Shown one piece after another: positions 1 through 6,189 of a DNA stretch of 7,011 nt. A program made the position numbers and the translations under genes. Under the pieces are notes generated by a model that did no database searches, was not told where the DNA came from, and worked only from the letters and a program-made list of their open reading frames with translations. Source of the DNA: Burkholderiales bacterium (GTDB taxonomy: Bacteria; Pseudomonadota; Gammaproteobacteria; Burkholderiales; Casimicrobiaceae); NCBI GenBank assembly GCA_031283405.1, contig JAITBX010000205.1, positions 1-7,011 of the forward strand, in the 5' to 3' direction. How positions within the stretch are numbered: position 1 is the stretch's first letter; the number at the start of each line of letters is the position of its first letter.

Positions 1-119
1 TGTATCTGGCGATCCGACAATGTGCCGACAAGTGGACAATGAGCCATCACTGGAAGCCTGCCTTGCAGGTCTTTCAGATTGTCTTTGGCGAGGACAGGGT
101 GCCGGTTAATGAGTTATGA
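1..119 (+). CDS. IS256-family transposase, C-terminal fragment (5' end outside window)
   Basis: This is the last 38 codons of a transposase gene that enters from the left edge. The frame begins at base 3 and stops at TGA 117-119. The readable peptide starts YLAIRQCADKWTM, continues with HHWKPALQVFQIVFGED and ends RVPVNEL. The pattern YLAIR...KWTM...W..AL..F.I.F is, from family knowledge, the usual C-terminus of IS256/mutator-type DDE transposases, which move the element by cut-and-paste or copy-out. The catalytic DDE residues lie upstream and cannot be seen, so activity cannot be judged. The stop is followed within about 10 bases by what looks like the element's right terminal repeat, which supports an intact 3' end rather than a random remnant. 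The family call rests on a short peptide; another mutator-like family is the main alternative. Confidence 0.7.
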   Translation, partial: YLAIRQCADKWTMSHHWKPALQVFQIVFGEDRVPVNEL

Positions 120-129
120 CCAAGCAAGA

Positions 130-155
130 TTGACACAGTTGGATTTACAGACCCT
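130..155 (+). repeat. Probable right terminal inverted repeat of the IS
   Basis: This short segment starts 11 bases after the transposase stop and has the TGACACAGTT...TTTACAGACCC character expected of an IS256-type right end. It would be matched by an inverted copy at the left end, which is not in view. The next eight or nine bases, AAAGCAGCG, would be the target duplication if the boundary is correct. This is inference from position and general resemblance. Confidence 0.4.
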
Positions 156-231
156 AAAGCAGCGAGCGGGTGGGCAAAGGAACAAAGCGACGTGCCCACC
201 GAATGAAAGGTGGGCATGACTCGCGCTTTTT
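156..231. repeat. Nested palindromic repeat with three GGTGGGCA units
   Basis: GGTGGGCA occurs at 169-176, inverted as TGCCCACC at 193-200, and again direct at 209-216. The central unit can pair with the left one (16-base loop) or the right one (8-base loop), but not with both. An outer pair encloses them: AAAGC-A-GCGAG (156-166, with A161 bulged) matches CTCGCGCTTT (220-229). On the plus strand the outer stem runs into five T residues (227-231), so it might also stop transcription leaving the transposase. No gene is visible here. It abuts the IS end directly. Confidence 0.6.
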
Positions 232-271
232 CCACTCCGCGCGTCTTTGCCTGCCCTATGAGACTTTCAAT

Positions 272-309
272 AAAAAAACGGCAACCGCGCTGGCGCGTGG
301 TTGCCGTTT
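272..309 (-). terminator. Rho-independent terminator facing acnB
   Basis: Perfect 11-base arms AAACGGCAACC (276-286) and GGTTGCCGTTT (299-309) enclose an inner GCGC/GCGC extension. On the minus strand the stem is followed by a run of seven T residues (278 down to 272), the classical intrinsic terminator layout. It lies about 130 bases beyond the acnB stop codon, so the acnB transcript probably ends here. On the plus strand the U-tract is only three bases, so termination should be largely one-directional. Confidence 0.8.
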
Positions 310-345
310 AGGGTGTTTTCAGTTCAAGTGGTGAGTATAAAACTT

Positions 346-393
346 CCCTCTCCCGCCCCTTCGGGGCGCCCTCTCCCACAAGCGGGAGAGGGG
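346..393. repeat. CCCTCTCCC-type palindromic repeat
   Basis: Perfect 11-base arms CCCTCTCCCGC (346-356) and GCGGGAGAGGG (382-392) flank an inner hairpin, CGCCCC-TTC-GGGGCG (354-368). A second CCCTCTCCC (369-377) can also pair with GGGAGAGGG (384-392). The element therefore has alternative folds. Repeats of this CCCTCTCCC...GGGAGAGGG kind are scattered between genes in many proteobacteria. It sits in the 3' untranslated region of acnB, between the stop codon and the terminator, and may stabilise the mRNA end. Confidence 0.65.
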
Positions 394-441
394 AATAAAT
401 TAAGAGAAATTTGTATCAGCCAATGAAGCTGGCAATGACGA

Positions 442-3039
442 TCAGACAGTAACCGCCTTCGCCGCGTCGGCAAATTCTCCGATTTGGTCGAAGTTCATGT
501 AGCGATAAATGTCCGCTGCTTTTTGGTTGACGACGTTCACTTGCGCGAGGTATTCCTTCACGGCCGGTATCTTGCCCATCAGCGCGCAGACGGCGGCGAG
601 TTCTGCTGAACCGAGATAGACGCGGGTGTCGATGCCGAGACGGTTGGGGAAGTTGCGGGTGGAGGTCGAGATCGCCGTCGAGCCTTTTCGTATCTGCGCC
701 TGATTGCCCATGCACAACGAACAGCCGGGCATTTCCATGCGCGCGCCGGAGGCGCCGAGCACGCTGTAGTAGCCTTCTTCGCGCAGGATCATCGCGTCCA
801 TCTTGGTCGGCGGCGCGATCCACAAGCGCGTTGAAATGTCGCTCTTTCCGTCGAGCACTTTGCCGGCGGCGCGGAAGTGACCGATGTTGGTCATGCACGA
901 GCCGATGAACACTTCGTCGATCTTGTCGCCGGCGACTTCGGAGAGCAGTTTCACATCATCGGGATCGTTCGGGCAAGCGAGGATCGGCTCTTTGATTTCG
1001 CTCATGTCGATGTCGATCACGGCGGCGTATTCGGCGTCGGCGTCGGCGGTCAAGAGTTGCGGATTGGCGATCCACGACTCCATCGCTTTGATCCGGCGCG
1101 TGAGGGTGCGCTTGTCTTCATAGCCGTTGGCGATCATCCACTTCATCAGCACGATGTTGGAGCGCAGATATTCGATGATCGGCTCTTTGGACAGACGCAC
1201 GGTGCAGCCGGCGGCGGAACGTTCGGCGGAAGCGTCGGTGAGTTCAAACGCCTGCTCCACTTTCAGATCGGGCAGCCCTTCGATTTCGAGGATGCGACCG
1301 GAGAAAATGTTTTTCTTGCCTTGTTTCGCTACGGTCAGCAAACCTTTCTTGATGGCGTAGAACGGAATCGCGTTGACCAGATCGCGCAGGGTGATGCCTT
1401 CTTGCATTTTGCCCTTGAAGCGCACGAGCACCGATTCGGGCATGTCGAGCGGCATCACGCCGGTGGCTGCGGCAAACGCGACAAGGCCGGAGCCGGCGGG
1501 GAATGAAATCCCGATCGGGAAACGCGTGTGCGAATCGCCGCCGGTGCCCACCGTGTCGGGCAAGAGGAAGCGATTGAGCCAGCTATGAATCACGCCGTCG
1601 CCCGGACGCAGCGCGATGCCGCCGCGCGTCGAGAAGAAGGACGGCAAAGTGCGATGCGTTTTGACGTCAACGGGCTTCGGATACGCGGCGGTGTGGCAGA
1701 AGGACTGCATCACCAAGTCGGCGGAGAAACCCAGGCAAGCGAGGTCTTTCAATTCGTCGCGGGTCATCGGGCCGGTGGTGTCTTGCGATCCGACCGACGT
1801 CATGCGCGGCTCGCAATAAGTGCCGGGACGCACGCCTTTGCCTTCGGGCAGGCCGCAGGCGCGTCCCACCATTTTTTGCGCCAGCGAGAAACCTTTGCCG
1901 GAATCTATCGGCGCTTGCGGCAAACGAAAGAGCGTCGAGGGCGGCAGCTTCAGCGCTTCACGCGCCTTGGTGGTCAGGCCGCGTCCGATGATGAGCGGAA
2001 TGCGACCGCCGGCCCGCACTTCGTCGAGCAGCACCGGCGTTTTCAGCGCCGTCTCGGCGATCACGGCGCCGTTTTTCATCGCTTTGACGCTTGCTTTTTG
2101 ACGGTCGATGTGAAGTTCGATTTCATCGCCCATGTCCATTTGCGTCACGTCGATTTCGATCGGCAACGCGCCGGCGTCTTCTTGCGTGTTGAAAAAGATC
2201 GGCGCGATTTTGCCGCCGAGGCAAACGCCGCCGAACCGCTTGTTCGGTACGAAGGGAATGTCTTCGCCGGTCCACCACAGCACCGAATTGGTCGCCGATT
2301 TGCGCGAGGAACCGGTGCCGACGACATCGCCGACGTAAGCGACCGGATGGCCTTTCGCTTTCAGCGCGTCGATTTGTTTGATCGGGCCGCGCGCGCCGGG
2401 CTGATCGGCGTTGATGCCGGCGCGCGGATTTTTCAACATCGCCAGCCCGTGCAACGGAATGTCGGGGCGCGACCACGCATCCGGTGCCGGAGAGAGATCG
2501 TCGGTGTTGGTTTCGCCGGTGACTTTGAACACGGTGACTTTGAGTTTTTCCGGCACTTCCGGACGCGAGGTGAACCACTCTGCCTCGGCCCATGAACGCA
2601 GCACGTCGCGCGCGTTGGCGTTGCCTTTTTCCGCCAGCTCGCGCACATCGTGAAAATAGTCGAACATCAGCAGCGTGAACTTGAGCGCGCGGGCGGCAAT
2701 CGCGCCGACTTCGGCGTCGGCGAGCAAGTCGATCAGCGGCTTGACGTTGTAACCGCCGAGCATCGTGCCCAGAAGCTCGGTGGCTTTGGCGCGCGAGACG
2801 AGCGGGCTTTTGGCTTCGTTTCTGGTGATCTTCGCCAGAAATTCCGCTTTGACCTGCGCGGCGTCATCGACGCCGGCAGGGACGCGATGCGTGAGCAAGT
2901 CGAGCAAAAACGCTTCTTCTCCCGCAGGCGGTTTCTGCAACAATTCCACCAGCGCGACGGTTTGCTCTTTGGAGAGCGGCAGCGGCGGAATACCGAGCGC
3001 CGCGCGTTCGGCGGCGGCTTGACGATAGGTTTCCAGCAT
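442..3039 (-). CDS. acnB: Aconitate hydratase B (bifunctional aconitase / 2-methylisocitrate dehydratase)
   Basis: AcnB converts citrate to isocitrate through cis-aconitate in the cytoplasmic TCA cycle, using a 4Fe-4S cluster; family members also act on 2-methylisocitrate. The 865 residues equal the E. coli AcnB length. Residues 1-160 form the helical HEAT-like N-terminal domain, about 165-375 the swivel domain (GETNTDDLSPAPDAW, GDVVGTGSSRKSATNS), and the rest the cluster-binding aconitase core. Cluster ligands are visible as C715 in FIGSCMTNIGHF and C773/C776 in MPGCSLCMGN. The motif GTGGDSHTRFPIG (498-510) and the terminal YRYMNFDQIGEF are typical of AcnB. The ATG is preceded by AGAAAGGA (plus-strand bases 3046-3053). 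The stop is TGA. It lies 209 bases downstream of mdh on the same strand. I see no convincing promoter of its own. Family members can also act as iron-responsive RNA-binding regulators; nothing here tests that. Confidence 0.97.
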   Translation of the reverse strand: MLETYRQAAAERAALGIPPLPLSKEQTVALVELLQKPPAGEEAFLLDLLTHRVPAGVDDAAQVKAEFLAKITRNEAKSPLVSRAKATELLGTMLGGYNVKPLIDLLADAEVGAIAARALKFTLLMFDYFHDVRELAEKGNANARDVLRSWAEAEWFTSRPEVPEKLKVTVFKVTGETNTDDLSPAPDAWSRPDIPLHGLAMLKNPRAGINADQPGARGPIKQIDALKAKGHPVAYVGDVVGTGSSRKSATNSVLWWTGEDIPFVPNKRFGGVCLGGKIAPIFFNTQEDAGALPIEIDVTQMDMGDEIELHIDRQKASVKAMKNGAVIAETALKTPVLLDEVRAGGRIPLIIGRGLTTKAREALKLPPSTLFRLPQAPIDSGKGFSLAQKMVGRACGLPEGKGVRPGTYCEPRMTSVGSQDTTGPMTRDELKDLACLGFSADLVMQSFCHTAAYPKPVDVKTHRTLPSFFSTRGGIALRPGDGVIHSWLNRFLLPDTVGTGGDSHTRFPIGISFPAGSGLVAFAAATGVMPLDMPESVLVRFKGKMQEGITLRDLVNAIPFYAIKKGLLTVAKQGKKNIFSGRILEIEGLPDLKVEQAFELTDASAERSAAGCTVRLSKEPIIEYLRSNIVLMKWMIANGYEDKRTLTRRIKAMESWIANPQLLTADADAEYAAVIDIDMSEIKEPILACPNDPDDVKLLSEVAGDKIDEVFIGSCMTNIGHFRAAGKVLDGKSDISTRLWIAPPTKMDAMILREEGYYSVLGASGARMEMPGCSLCMGNQAQIRKGSTAISTSTRNFPNRLGIDTRVYLGSAELAAVCALMGKIPAVKEYLAQVNVVNQKAADIYRYMNFDQIGEFADAAKAVTV

Positions 3040-3045
3040 TTTGTG

Positions 3046-3053
3046 TCCTTTCT
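3046..3053 (-). promoter_or_regulatory. Ribosome binding site of acnB
   Basis: Read on the minus strand, this is AGAAAGGA, placed six bases before the ATG at 3039-3037. It fixes the start of the 865-residue protein, which agrees with the family length. Confidence 0.7.
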
Positions 3054-3116
3054 GTACTGAATTGGTTAGAGCATTTTTGATTCAGTCATGCACATTCTTG
3101 CGCTACAGGCGCCCAC

Positions 3117-3197
3117 CCTTGCCCCTACCCCAACCCTTCCCCAGCGGGGGAGGTGTGGCGCCTTCCCCCTTTGGGGGAAGGTTGGGATGGGGGCAGG
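3117..3197. repeat. CCCCAACC/GGTTGGG long palindromic repeat between mdh and acnB
   Basis: The spacer carries an imperfect long inverted repeat. The outer arms are CCTTGCCCCTACCCCAACC (3117-3135) and GGTTGGGATGGGGGCAGG (3180-3197). The right half also contains a perfect 9-base hairpin, CCTTCCCCC-TTT-GGGGGAAGG (3161-3181), and the left half holds CCTTCCCC-AG-CGGGGGAGG. It resembles the widespread CCCCATCCCAACCTTCCCCC intergenic repeats of proteobacteria. No U-tract follows on either strand, so it is not a canonical terminator, but it could attenuate or process an mdh-acnB transcript. Confidence 0.65.
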
Positions 3198-3248
3198 AGG
3201 TGAAGAATGAAACCATGAATCACGCCCCGGAAGTGTCAACGTTTCGTT

Positions 3249-4235
3249 TTAGCCCAGCATCGAGGCGATGGCGGCGCGCTCTTCTTCAAGCTCATTCAGC
3301 GTCACGCCGATGCGCTCTCTGGAAAACGCGTCGATCGGCAGATCGGGCACGAGCTGGTATTCGCCATTGGCGCAAGTGACCGGGAAACCGAACATCACGT
3401 CTTTCGGAATGCCGTACTGGCCGTCCGACGGGATGCCCATCGTCACCCAATGGCCGTTGGTGCCGAGCACCCAGTCGCGCACATGGTCGATGGCGGCGTT
3501 GGCGGCGGAAGCGGCGCTGGAAACGCCGCGCGCGGCGATGATGGCCGCGCCGCGTTTGCCGACGGTCGGCAGGAACACATCGCGGTTCCATGCTTCGTCG
3601 TTGATCTTGCTCTTGAGCGAAGTGCCGCCGACCGTGGCGAAGCGGTAATCGGCGTACATCGTCGGCGAGTGGTTGCCCCAGACGGTGAGCTTTTCAATGT
3701 CGGCGACGGCCACGCCCGCTTTCAGCGCCAGTTGCGCCAGCGCACGATTGTGGTCGAGCCGGAGCATCGCCGTGAAATTCTTTCTCGGCAGCGACGGCGC
3801 CGACTTCATGGCGATATAGGCGTTGGTATTGGCGGGATTGCCGACGACCAGCACTTTGACATTGCGGTTGGCAACGGTGTCGAGCGCTTTGCCCTGGGCG
3901 GTGAAAATCTTGGCGTTTTCCATGAGCAAATCGCTGCGCTCCATGCCGGGGCCGCGCGGTCTGGCGCCGACCAGCAGCGCGATTTCGGTATCGCGGAACG
4001 CGGCTTCGGCGTCGCCGAAACCTTGCATGCCGGCGAGCAGCGGGAAAGCGCAATCTTCGAGCTCCATCATGACGCCCTTGAGGGCGGCTTGCGGTTTTTC
4101 CATCGGCAGTTCGAGCAGTTGCAGAATAACCGGCTGATCCGGCCCCAGCATTTCGCCGGAAGCAATTCTGAACAACAGGCTGTAACCGATTTGGCCGGCA
4201 GCGCCGGTAACACTAACGCGAACAGGTTTTTTCAT
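3249..4235 (-). CDS. mdh: Malate dehydrogenase, NAD-dependent, cytosolic-like type
   Basis: Mdh oxidises malate to oxaloacetate with NAD in the cytoplasm, closing the TCA cycle and feeding GltA. The 328-residue protein matches the usual length of this bacterial group. Visible features are the nucleotide-binding GAAGQIG (11-17), E42 in LQLLELP as the likely NAD-selecting acid, substrate arginines in RPRGPGMER (R94, R100), VVGNPANTN (130-138), LDHNRA with D161 and R164, and the catalytic H189 in WGNHSP. The N-terminal KKPVRVSVTGAAGQIGYSLLFRIASGEMLG is the betaproteobacterial style. The ATG at 4235-4233 has the Shine-Dalgarno AGGAGAG a few bases before it. A longer in-frame reading to 4409 exists but only translates the upstream REP-like repeat, so I reject it. 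The gene is divergent from gltA and followed by acnB on the same strand. The stop is TAA. Confidence 0.97.
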   Translation of the reverse strand: MKKPVRVSVTGAAGQIGYSLLFRIASGEMLGPDQPVILQLLELPMEKPQAALKGVMMELEDCAFPLLAGMQGFGDAEAAFRDTEIALLVGARPRGPGMERSDLLMENAKIFTAQGKALDTVANRNVKVLVVGNPANTNAYIAMKSAPSLPRKNFTAMLRLDHNRALAQLALKAGVAVADIEKLTVWGNHSPTMYADYRFATVGGTSLKSKINDEAWNRDVFLPTVGKRGAAIIAARGVSSAASAANAAIDHVRDWVLGTNGHWVTMGIPSDGQYGIPKDVMFGFPVTCANGEYQLVPDLPIDAFSRERIGVTLNELEEERAAIASMLG

Positions 4236-4240
4236 TGGGA

Positions 4241-4247
4241 CTCTCCT
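4241..4247 (-). promoter_or_regulatory. Ribosome binding site of mdh
   Basis: On the minus strand this reads AGGAGAG, about five to seven bases before the ATG. It decides the start against the longer in-frame extension, which has no family support. Confidence 0.75.
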
Positions 4248-4305
4248 AGATTCAAAAAATGATGGTGACTGAAAAGCGGAACCGCCGGAAACGGCAAAAG
4301 GTCTA

Positions 4306-4334
4306 ATAGTAGGCTGGCTGACCCAAGCTGTAAA
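4306..4334 (-). promoter_or_regulatory. Candidate sigma70 promoter of mdh
   Basis: On the minus strand, TTTACA (plus-strand 4329-4334) and TACTAT (4306-4311) are separated by exactly 17 bases, matching 9 of 12 consensus positions. Transcription would start near 4299, giving an untranslated leader of about 64 bases. That leader contains a small GCCG-TTTC-CGGC hairpin (plus-strand 4283-4294). This was read by eye and not measured. Confidence 0.5.
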
Positions 4335-4361
4335 GAGAGGGCGGCCAAGGAAACGTTTATT

Positions 4362-4460
4362 TAATCCGTTCGCCCTGAGCTTGTCGAAGGGTGAACGACG
4401 AATAATCAAGGGCTTCGACCCTTCGACCTTGCTCAGAGCCAGCCCGAACGGCCTGGATTA
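4362..4460. repeat. REP-like paired inverted repeat (CTGAGCTTGTCGAAGGG family)
   Basis: The left arm at 4362-4391 contains GTTCGCCCTGAGCTTGTCGA and continues to GGG. The right arm at 4419-4460 is a degenerate inverted copy running CCCTTCGACCTTGCTCAGAG...GAACGGCCTGGATTA. Both arms are bounded by TAATCC in inverted orientation, so the unit is a bounded pair like a BIME. This short palindromic sequence is common between genes in many proteobacteria, where its translation gives the artefactual peptide FDKLRAN. It separates the mdh and gltA promoters. REP elements are often mobilised by RAYT transposases; none is visible here. Confidence 0.75.
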
Positions 4461-4596
4461 ATTCAGTGCTCTCCTAAACACGTACTCTGCTTACGGTTTA
4501 TCCGACGCTACCCACAAAGCAGTAACGGCGAACTCACTATATCGGCAGTAGGGTTTTACGATTGAGAAAACATCGAAGAAAATCCGGCAAAGAGGC
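4461..4596. other. AT-richer part of the mdh-gltA spacer, no gene seen
   Basis: Between the REP-like pair and the gltA promoter I see no credible coding frame, RNA gene or strong palindrome. The stretch may hold regulator sites for gltA, but no operator is recognisable by eye. Confidence 0.5.
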
Positions 4597-4625
4597 GTGA
4601 CACCATCCACAATCTTGCTTACAAT
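4597..4625 (+). promoter_or_regulatory. Candidate sigma70 promoter of gltA
   Basis: GTGACA (4597-4602) and TACAAT (4620-4625) are separated by 17 bases, each differing from consensus at a single position. Transcription would start near 4632, leaving a leader of roughly 37 bases that includes the ribosome binding site. This is the best-looking promoter in the window, by eye only. Confidence 0.6.
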
Positions 4626-4650
4626 AAAGCACAATTTTACTGCTACTGTG

Positions 4651-4661
4651 AAAGGAAAGGA
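4651..4661 (+). promoter_or_regulatory. Ribosome binding site of gltA
   Basis: AAAGGAAAGGA lies seven bases before the ATG at 4669-4671. It decides the start against an upstream in-frame extension beginning near 4597, which overlaps the promoter and has no family resemblance. Confidence 0.75.
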
Positions 4662-4668
4662 AAAGACC

Positions 4669-5973
4669 ATGACGGAAAAGACTGCGACCATTTCGTTTTC
4701 GGACGGCTCTCCGGCACTGACGTTGCCGATGTTTGAAGCCAGCCTCGGACCGGATGTGATCGATATCAGAACGCTGTATGGAAAGACCGGCAAGTTCACT
4801 TATGATCCGGGTTTCCTTTCAACAGCGTCGTGCGGTTCCACGATTACCTTCATCGACGGCGATAAAGGCGAATTGCTTTATCGCGGCTACCCCATCGATG
4901 AACTGGCTCACAACTGCAACTTCATGCAAGTTTGCCAGTTGCTGCTCTACGGCGGTTTGCCCACCAAAGAACAAAACGAAAAATTCACGCAACTGGTTAC
5001 GCACCACATGATGGTGCATGAACAGATGCAGTTTTTCTTGCGCGGCTTCCGCCGCGACGCGCACCCGATGGCGGTGCTGACCGGACTGGTCGGCGCGATG
5101 TCGGCCTTCTATCCTGACTCGATGGATCTGCTCGACGCCAAGACGCGCGAAGTCACGGCGATCCGCCTGATCTCGAAGATGCCCACGCTGGTGGCGATGT
5201 CTTACAAGTATTCGATCGGCGAGCCGGTCGTTTATCCGGACAATAGCCTCTCGTATGCGGGCAACTTCCTGCGGATGATGTTTGCGACGCCGTGCGAACC
5301 GTACAAAGTTAACAACGTGATCGAGCGCGCTTTCGACCGCATTCTGACGCTGCACGCCGATCACGAACAAAACGCTTCAACTTCTACCGTGCGTTTGTGC
5401 GCTTCTTCCGGCACCAACCCGATCGCGGCGATTGCCGCCGGCGTGGCGTGCTTGTGGGGGCCGGCGCATGGCGGTGCCAACGAAGCCTGCCTCAGAATGT
5501 TGGACGAGATTCAGGCGCAAGGCGGGGTCGAAAAGATCGGCGAATTTGTCGACAAGGTCAAAGACAAAAATTCCGGCGTTCGCTTGATGGGCTTCGGACA
5601 TCGCGTCTATAAGAATTACGACCCGCGCGCCAAACTGATGCGTGAAACCTGTCACGAAGTGCTGGGCGAACTCGGCTTGGCCAACGATCCGCAATTCAAA
5701 CTGGCGATGGCGCTGGAGAAAATCGCGCTGGAAGACGACTACTTCGTCAAGCGCAAACTGTATCCGAACGTCGACTTCTACTCTGGCATCGTTCAGAAAG
5801 CCATCGGTATTCCGGTGCCGCTGTTCACCGCGATCTTCGCGTTGGCGCGCACCGTCGGCTGGATCGCGCAACTGAACGAAATGATCTCCGACCCCGAGTA
5901 CAAGATCGGTCGTCCGCGTCAGCGCTACATCGGCGAAAAACATCGCCATGTGGACGCGGCGAAGAAGAGCTAA
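4669..5973 (+). CDS. gltA: Citrate synthase, type II (hexameric, proteobacterial)
   Basis: GltA condenses oxaloacetate with acetyl-CoA to give citrate, the entry step of the TCA cycle, in the cytoplasm. The protein has 434 residues, typical of the type II enzymes of Gram-negative bacteria. The catalytic triad is visible as H267 in GPAHGGANEA, H311 in GFGHRVYKNYDPRA and D369 in NVDFYSG. LHADHEQNASTSTVR (228-242) is the conserved substrate-site segment, and GRPRQRYIG (414-422) is the usual C-terminal arginine-bearing motif. The N-terminal beta-rich extension (TATISFSDGSPALTLP) is characteristic of the NADH-sensitive type II class; whether this enzyme is NADH-inhibited cannot be read from sequence. 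The start is fixed by a strong ribosome binding site. The gene diverges from mdh. The sdh genes often found next to it in betaproteobacteria are absent. Confidence 0.97.
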   Translation: MTEKTATISFSDGSPALTLPMFEASLGPDVIDIRTLYGKTGKFTYDPGFLSTASCGSTITFIDGDKGELLYRGYPIDELAHNCNFMQVCQLLLYGGLPTKEQNEKFTQLVTHHMMVHEQMQFFLRGFRRDAHPMAVLTGLVGAMSAFYPDSMDLLDAKTREVTAIRLISKMPTLVAMSYKYSIGEPVVYPDNSLSYAGNFLRMMFATPCEPYKVNNVIERAFDRILTLHADHEQNASTSTVRLCASSGTNPIAAIAAGVACLWGPAHGGANEACLRMLDEIQAQGGVEKIGEFVDKVKDKNSGVRLMGFGHRVYKNYDPRAKLMRETCHEVLGELGLANDPQFKLAMALEKIALEDDYFVKRKLYPNVDFYSGIVQKAIGIPVPLFTAIFALARTVGWIAQLNEMISDPEYKIGRPRQRYIGEKHRHVDAAKKS

Positions 5974-5995
5974 GCCGTAAACTTCTACGCGAACA

Positions 5996-6048
5996 AGAGC
6001 CTGTTTGGCGTCTTTTCACCGCCGGTGAAAAGACGTTGAGCAGGCTCT
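5996..6048. repeat. Large two-tier hairpin downstream of gltA
   Basis: The outer arms AGAGCCTG (5996-6003) and CAGGCTCT (6041-6048) are separated by a symmetrical 5/5 internal loop from inner arms CGTCTTTTCACCG (6009-6021) and CGGTGAAAAGACG (6023-6035). The inner arms are perfect over 13 bases with almost no loop, so the tip must open in RNA. It begins 22 bases after the gltA stop. It may protect or end the gltA transcript, but no U-tract follows, so it is not a classical intrinsic terminator. A miniature mobile repeat is another possibility. Confidence 0.65.
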
Positions 6049-6103
6049 CTTGCAGAGGGAATCTCAAAGTGGGAGCGGAACGCGAAGCTGTGCCGCGATT
6101 GTG

Positions 6104-6134
6104 TTGACTTCATGTCTCTATCAACAAGTAGAAT
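6104..6134 (+). promoter_or_regulatory. Possible promoter of the EexN-like lipoprotein gene
   Basis: TTGACT (6104-6109) and TAGAAT (6129-6134) each differ from consensus at one position, but the spacer is 19 bases, longer than ideal. Transcription would start near 6141, about 50 bases before the ATG. Because a large hairpin lies between gltA and this gene, its own promoter is reasonable. Confidence 0.35.
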
Positions 6135-6189
6135 TTTGGATATTGGATTGCTTTGTGTGTGAAAAATAAGTGTGAACAAAAGTAAAACA

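Larger units (their letters stand above)
1..155 (+). mobile_element. Right-hand end of an IS256-like insertion sequence
   Basis: The transposase tail is followed by an end sequence containing TTGACACAGTTGG and TTTACAGACCCT (about 130-155). A terminal repeat that reads inward as AGGGTCTGTAAATCC is in keeping with IS256-family ends, which commonly carry a GTAAA...TGTGTAA-like pattern (recalled, not searched). The left end is outside the window, so the inverted repeat and the target duplication cannot be confirmed. The exact boundary is uncertain by a few bases. Confidence 0.55.

Noticed and set aside
156..216. The three GGTGGGCA units as a CRISPR array
   Set aside because: Units are only eight bases, alternate in orientation, and the spacers differ in length (16 and 8 bases); this is a palindromic repeat.
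877..2595. Long plus-strand open frames opposite acnB (up to about 355 codons)
   Set aside because: They are antisense shadows of a GC-rich gene: Arg/His/Gly/Phe-rich, without domains, while the minus strand is unmistakably AcnB.
3161..3181. Perfect 9-base hairpin after mdh as an intrinsic terminator
   Set aside because: No T-run follows the stem on the minus strand; it is better described as part of the larger intergenic repeat.
3450..4262. 270-codon plus-strand open frame opposite mdh
   Set aside because: Antisense shadow of mdh with low-complexity composition; it begins inside the mdh coding region and has no recognisable domain.
4236..4409. N-terminal extension of mdh to 4409, giving a 386-residue protein
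   Set aside because: The extra residues translate the REP-like repeat (SPFDKLRAN) and spacer; the ATG at 4235 has a good Shine-Dalgarno and gives the family length.
4597..4668. 24-residue N-terminal extension of gltA
   Set aside because: It overlaps the predicted promoter, has no family resemblance, and the ATG at 4669 follows a strong ribosome binding site.
4819..5949. Minus-strand open frames opposite gltA
   Set aside because: Antisense shadows rich in Arg, Val, His and Phe, with no family resemblance; gltA occupies this region on the plus strand.
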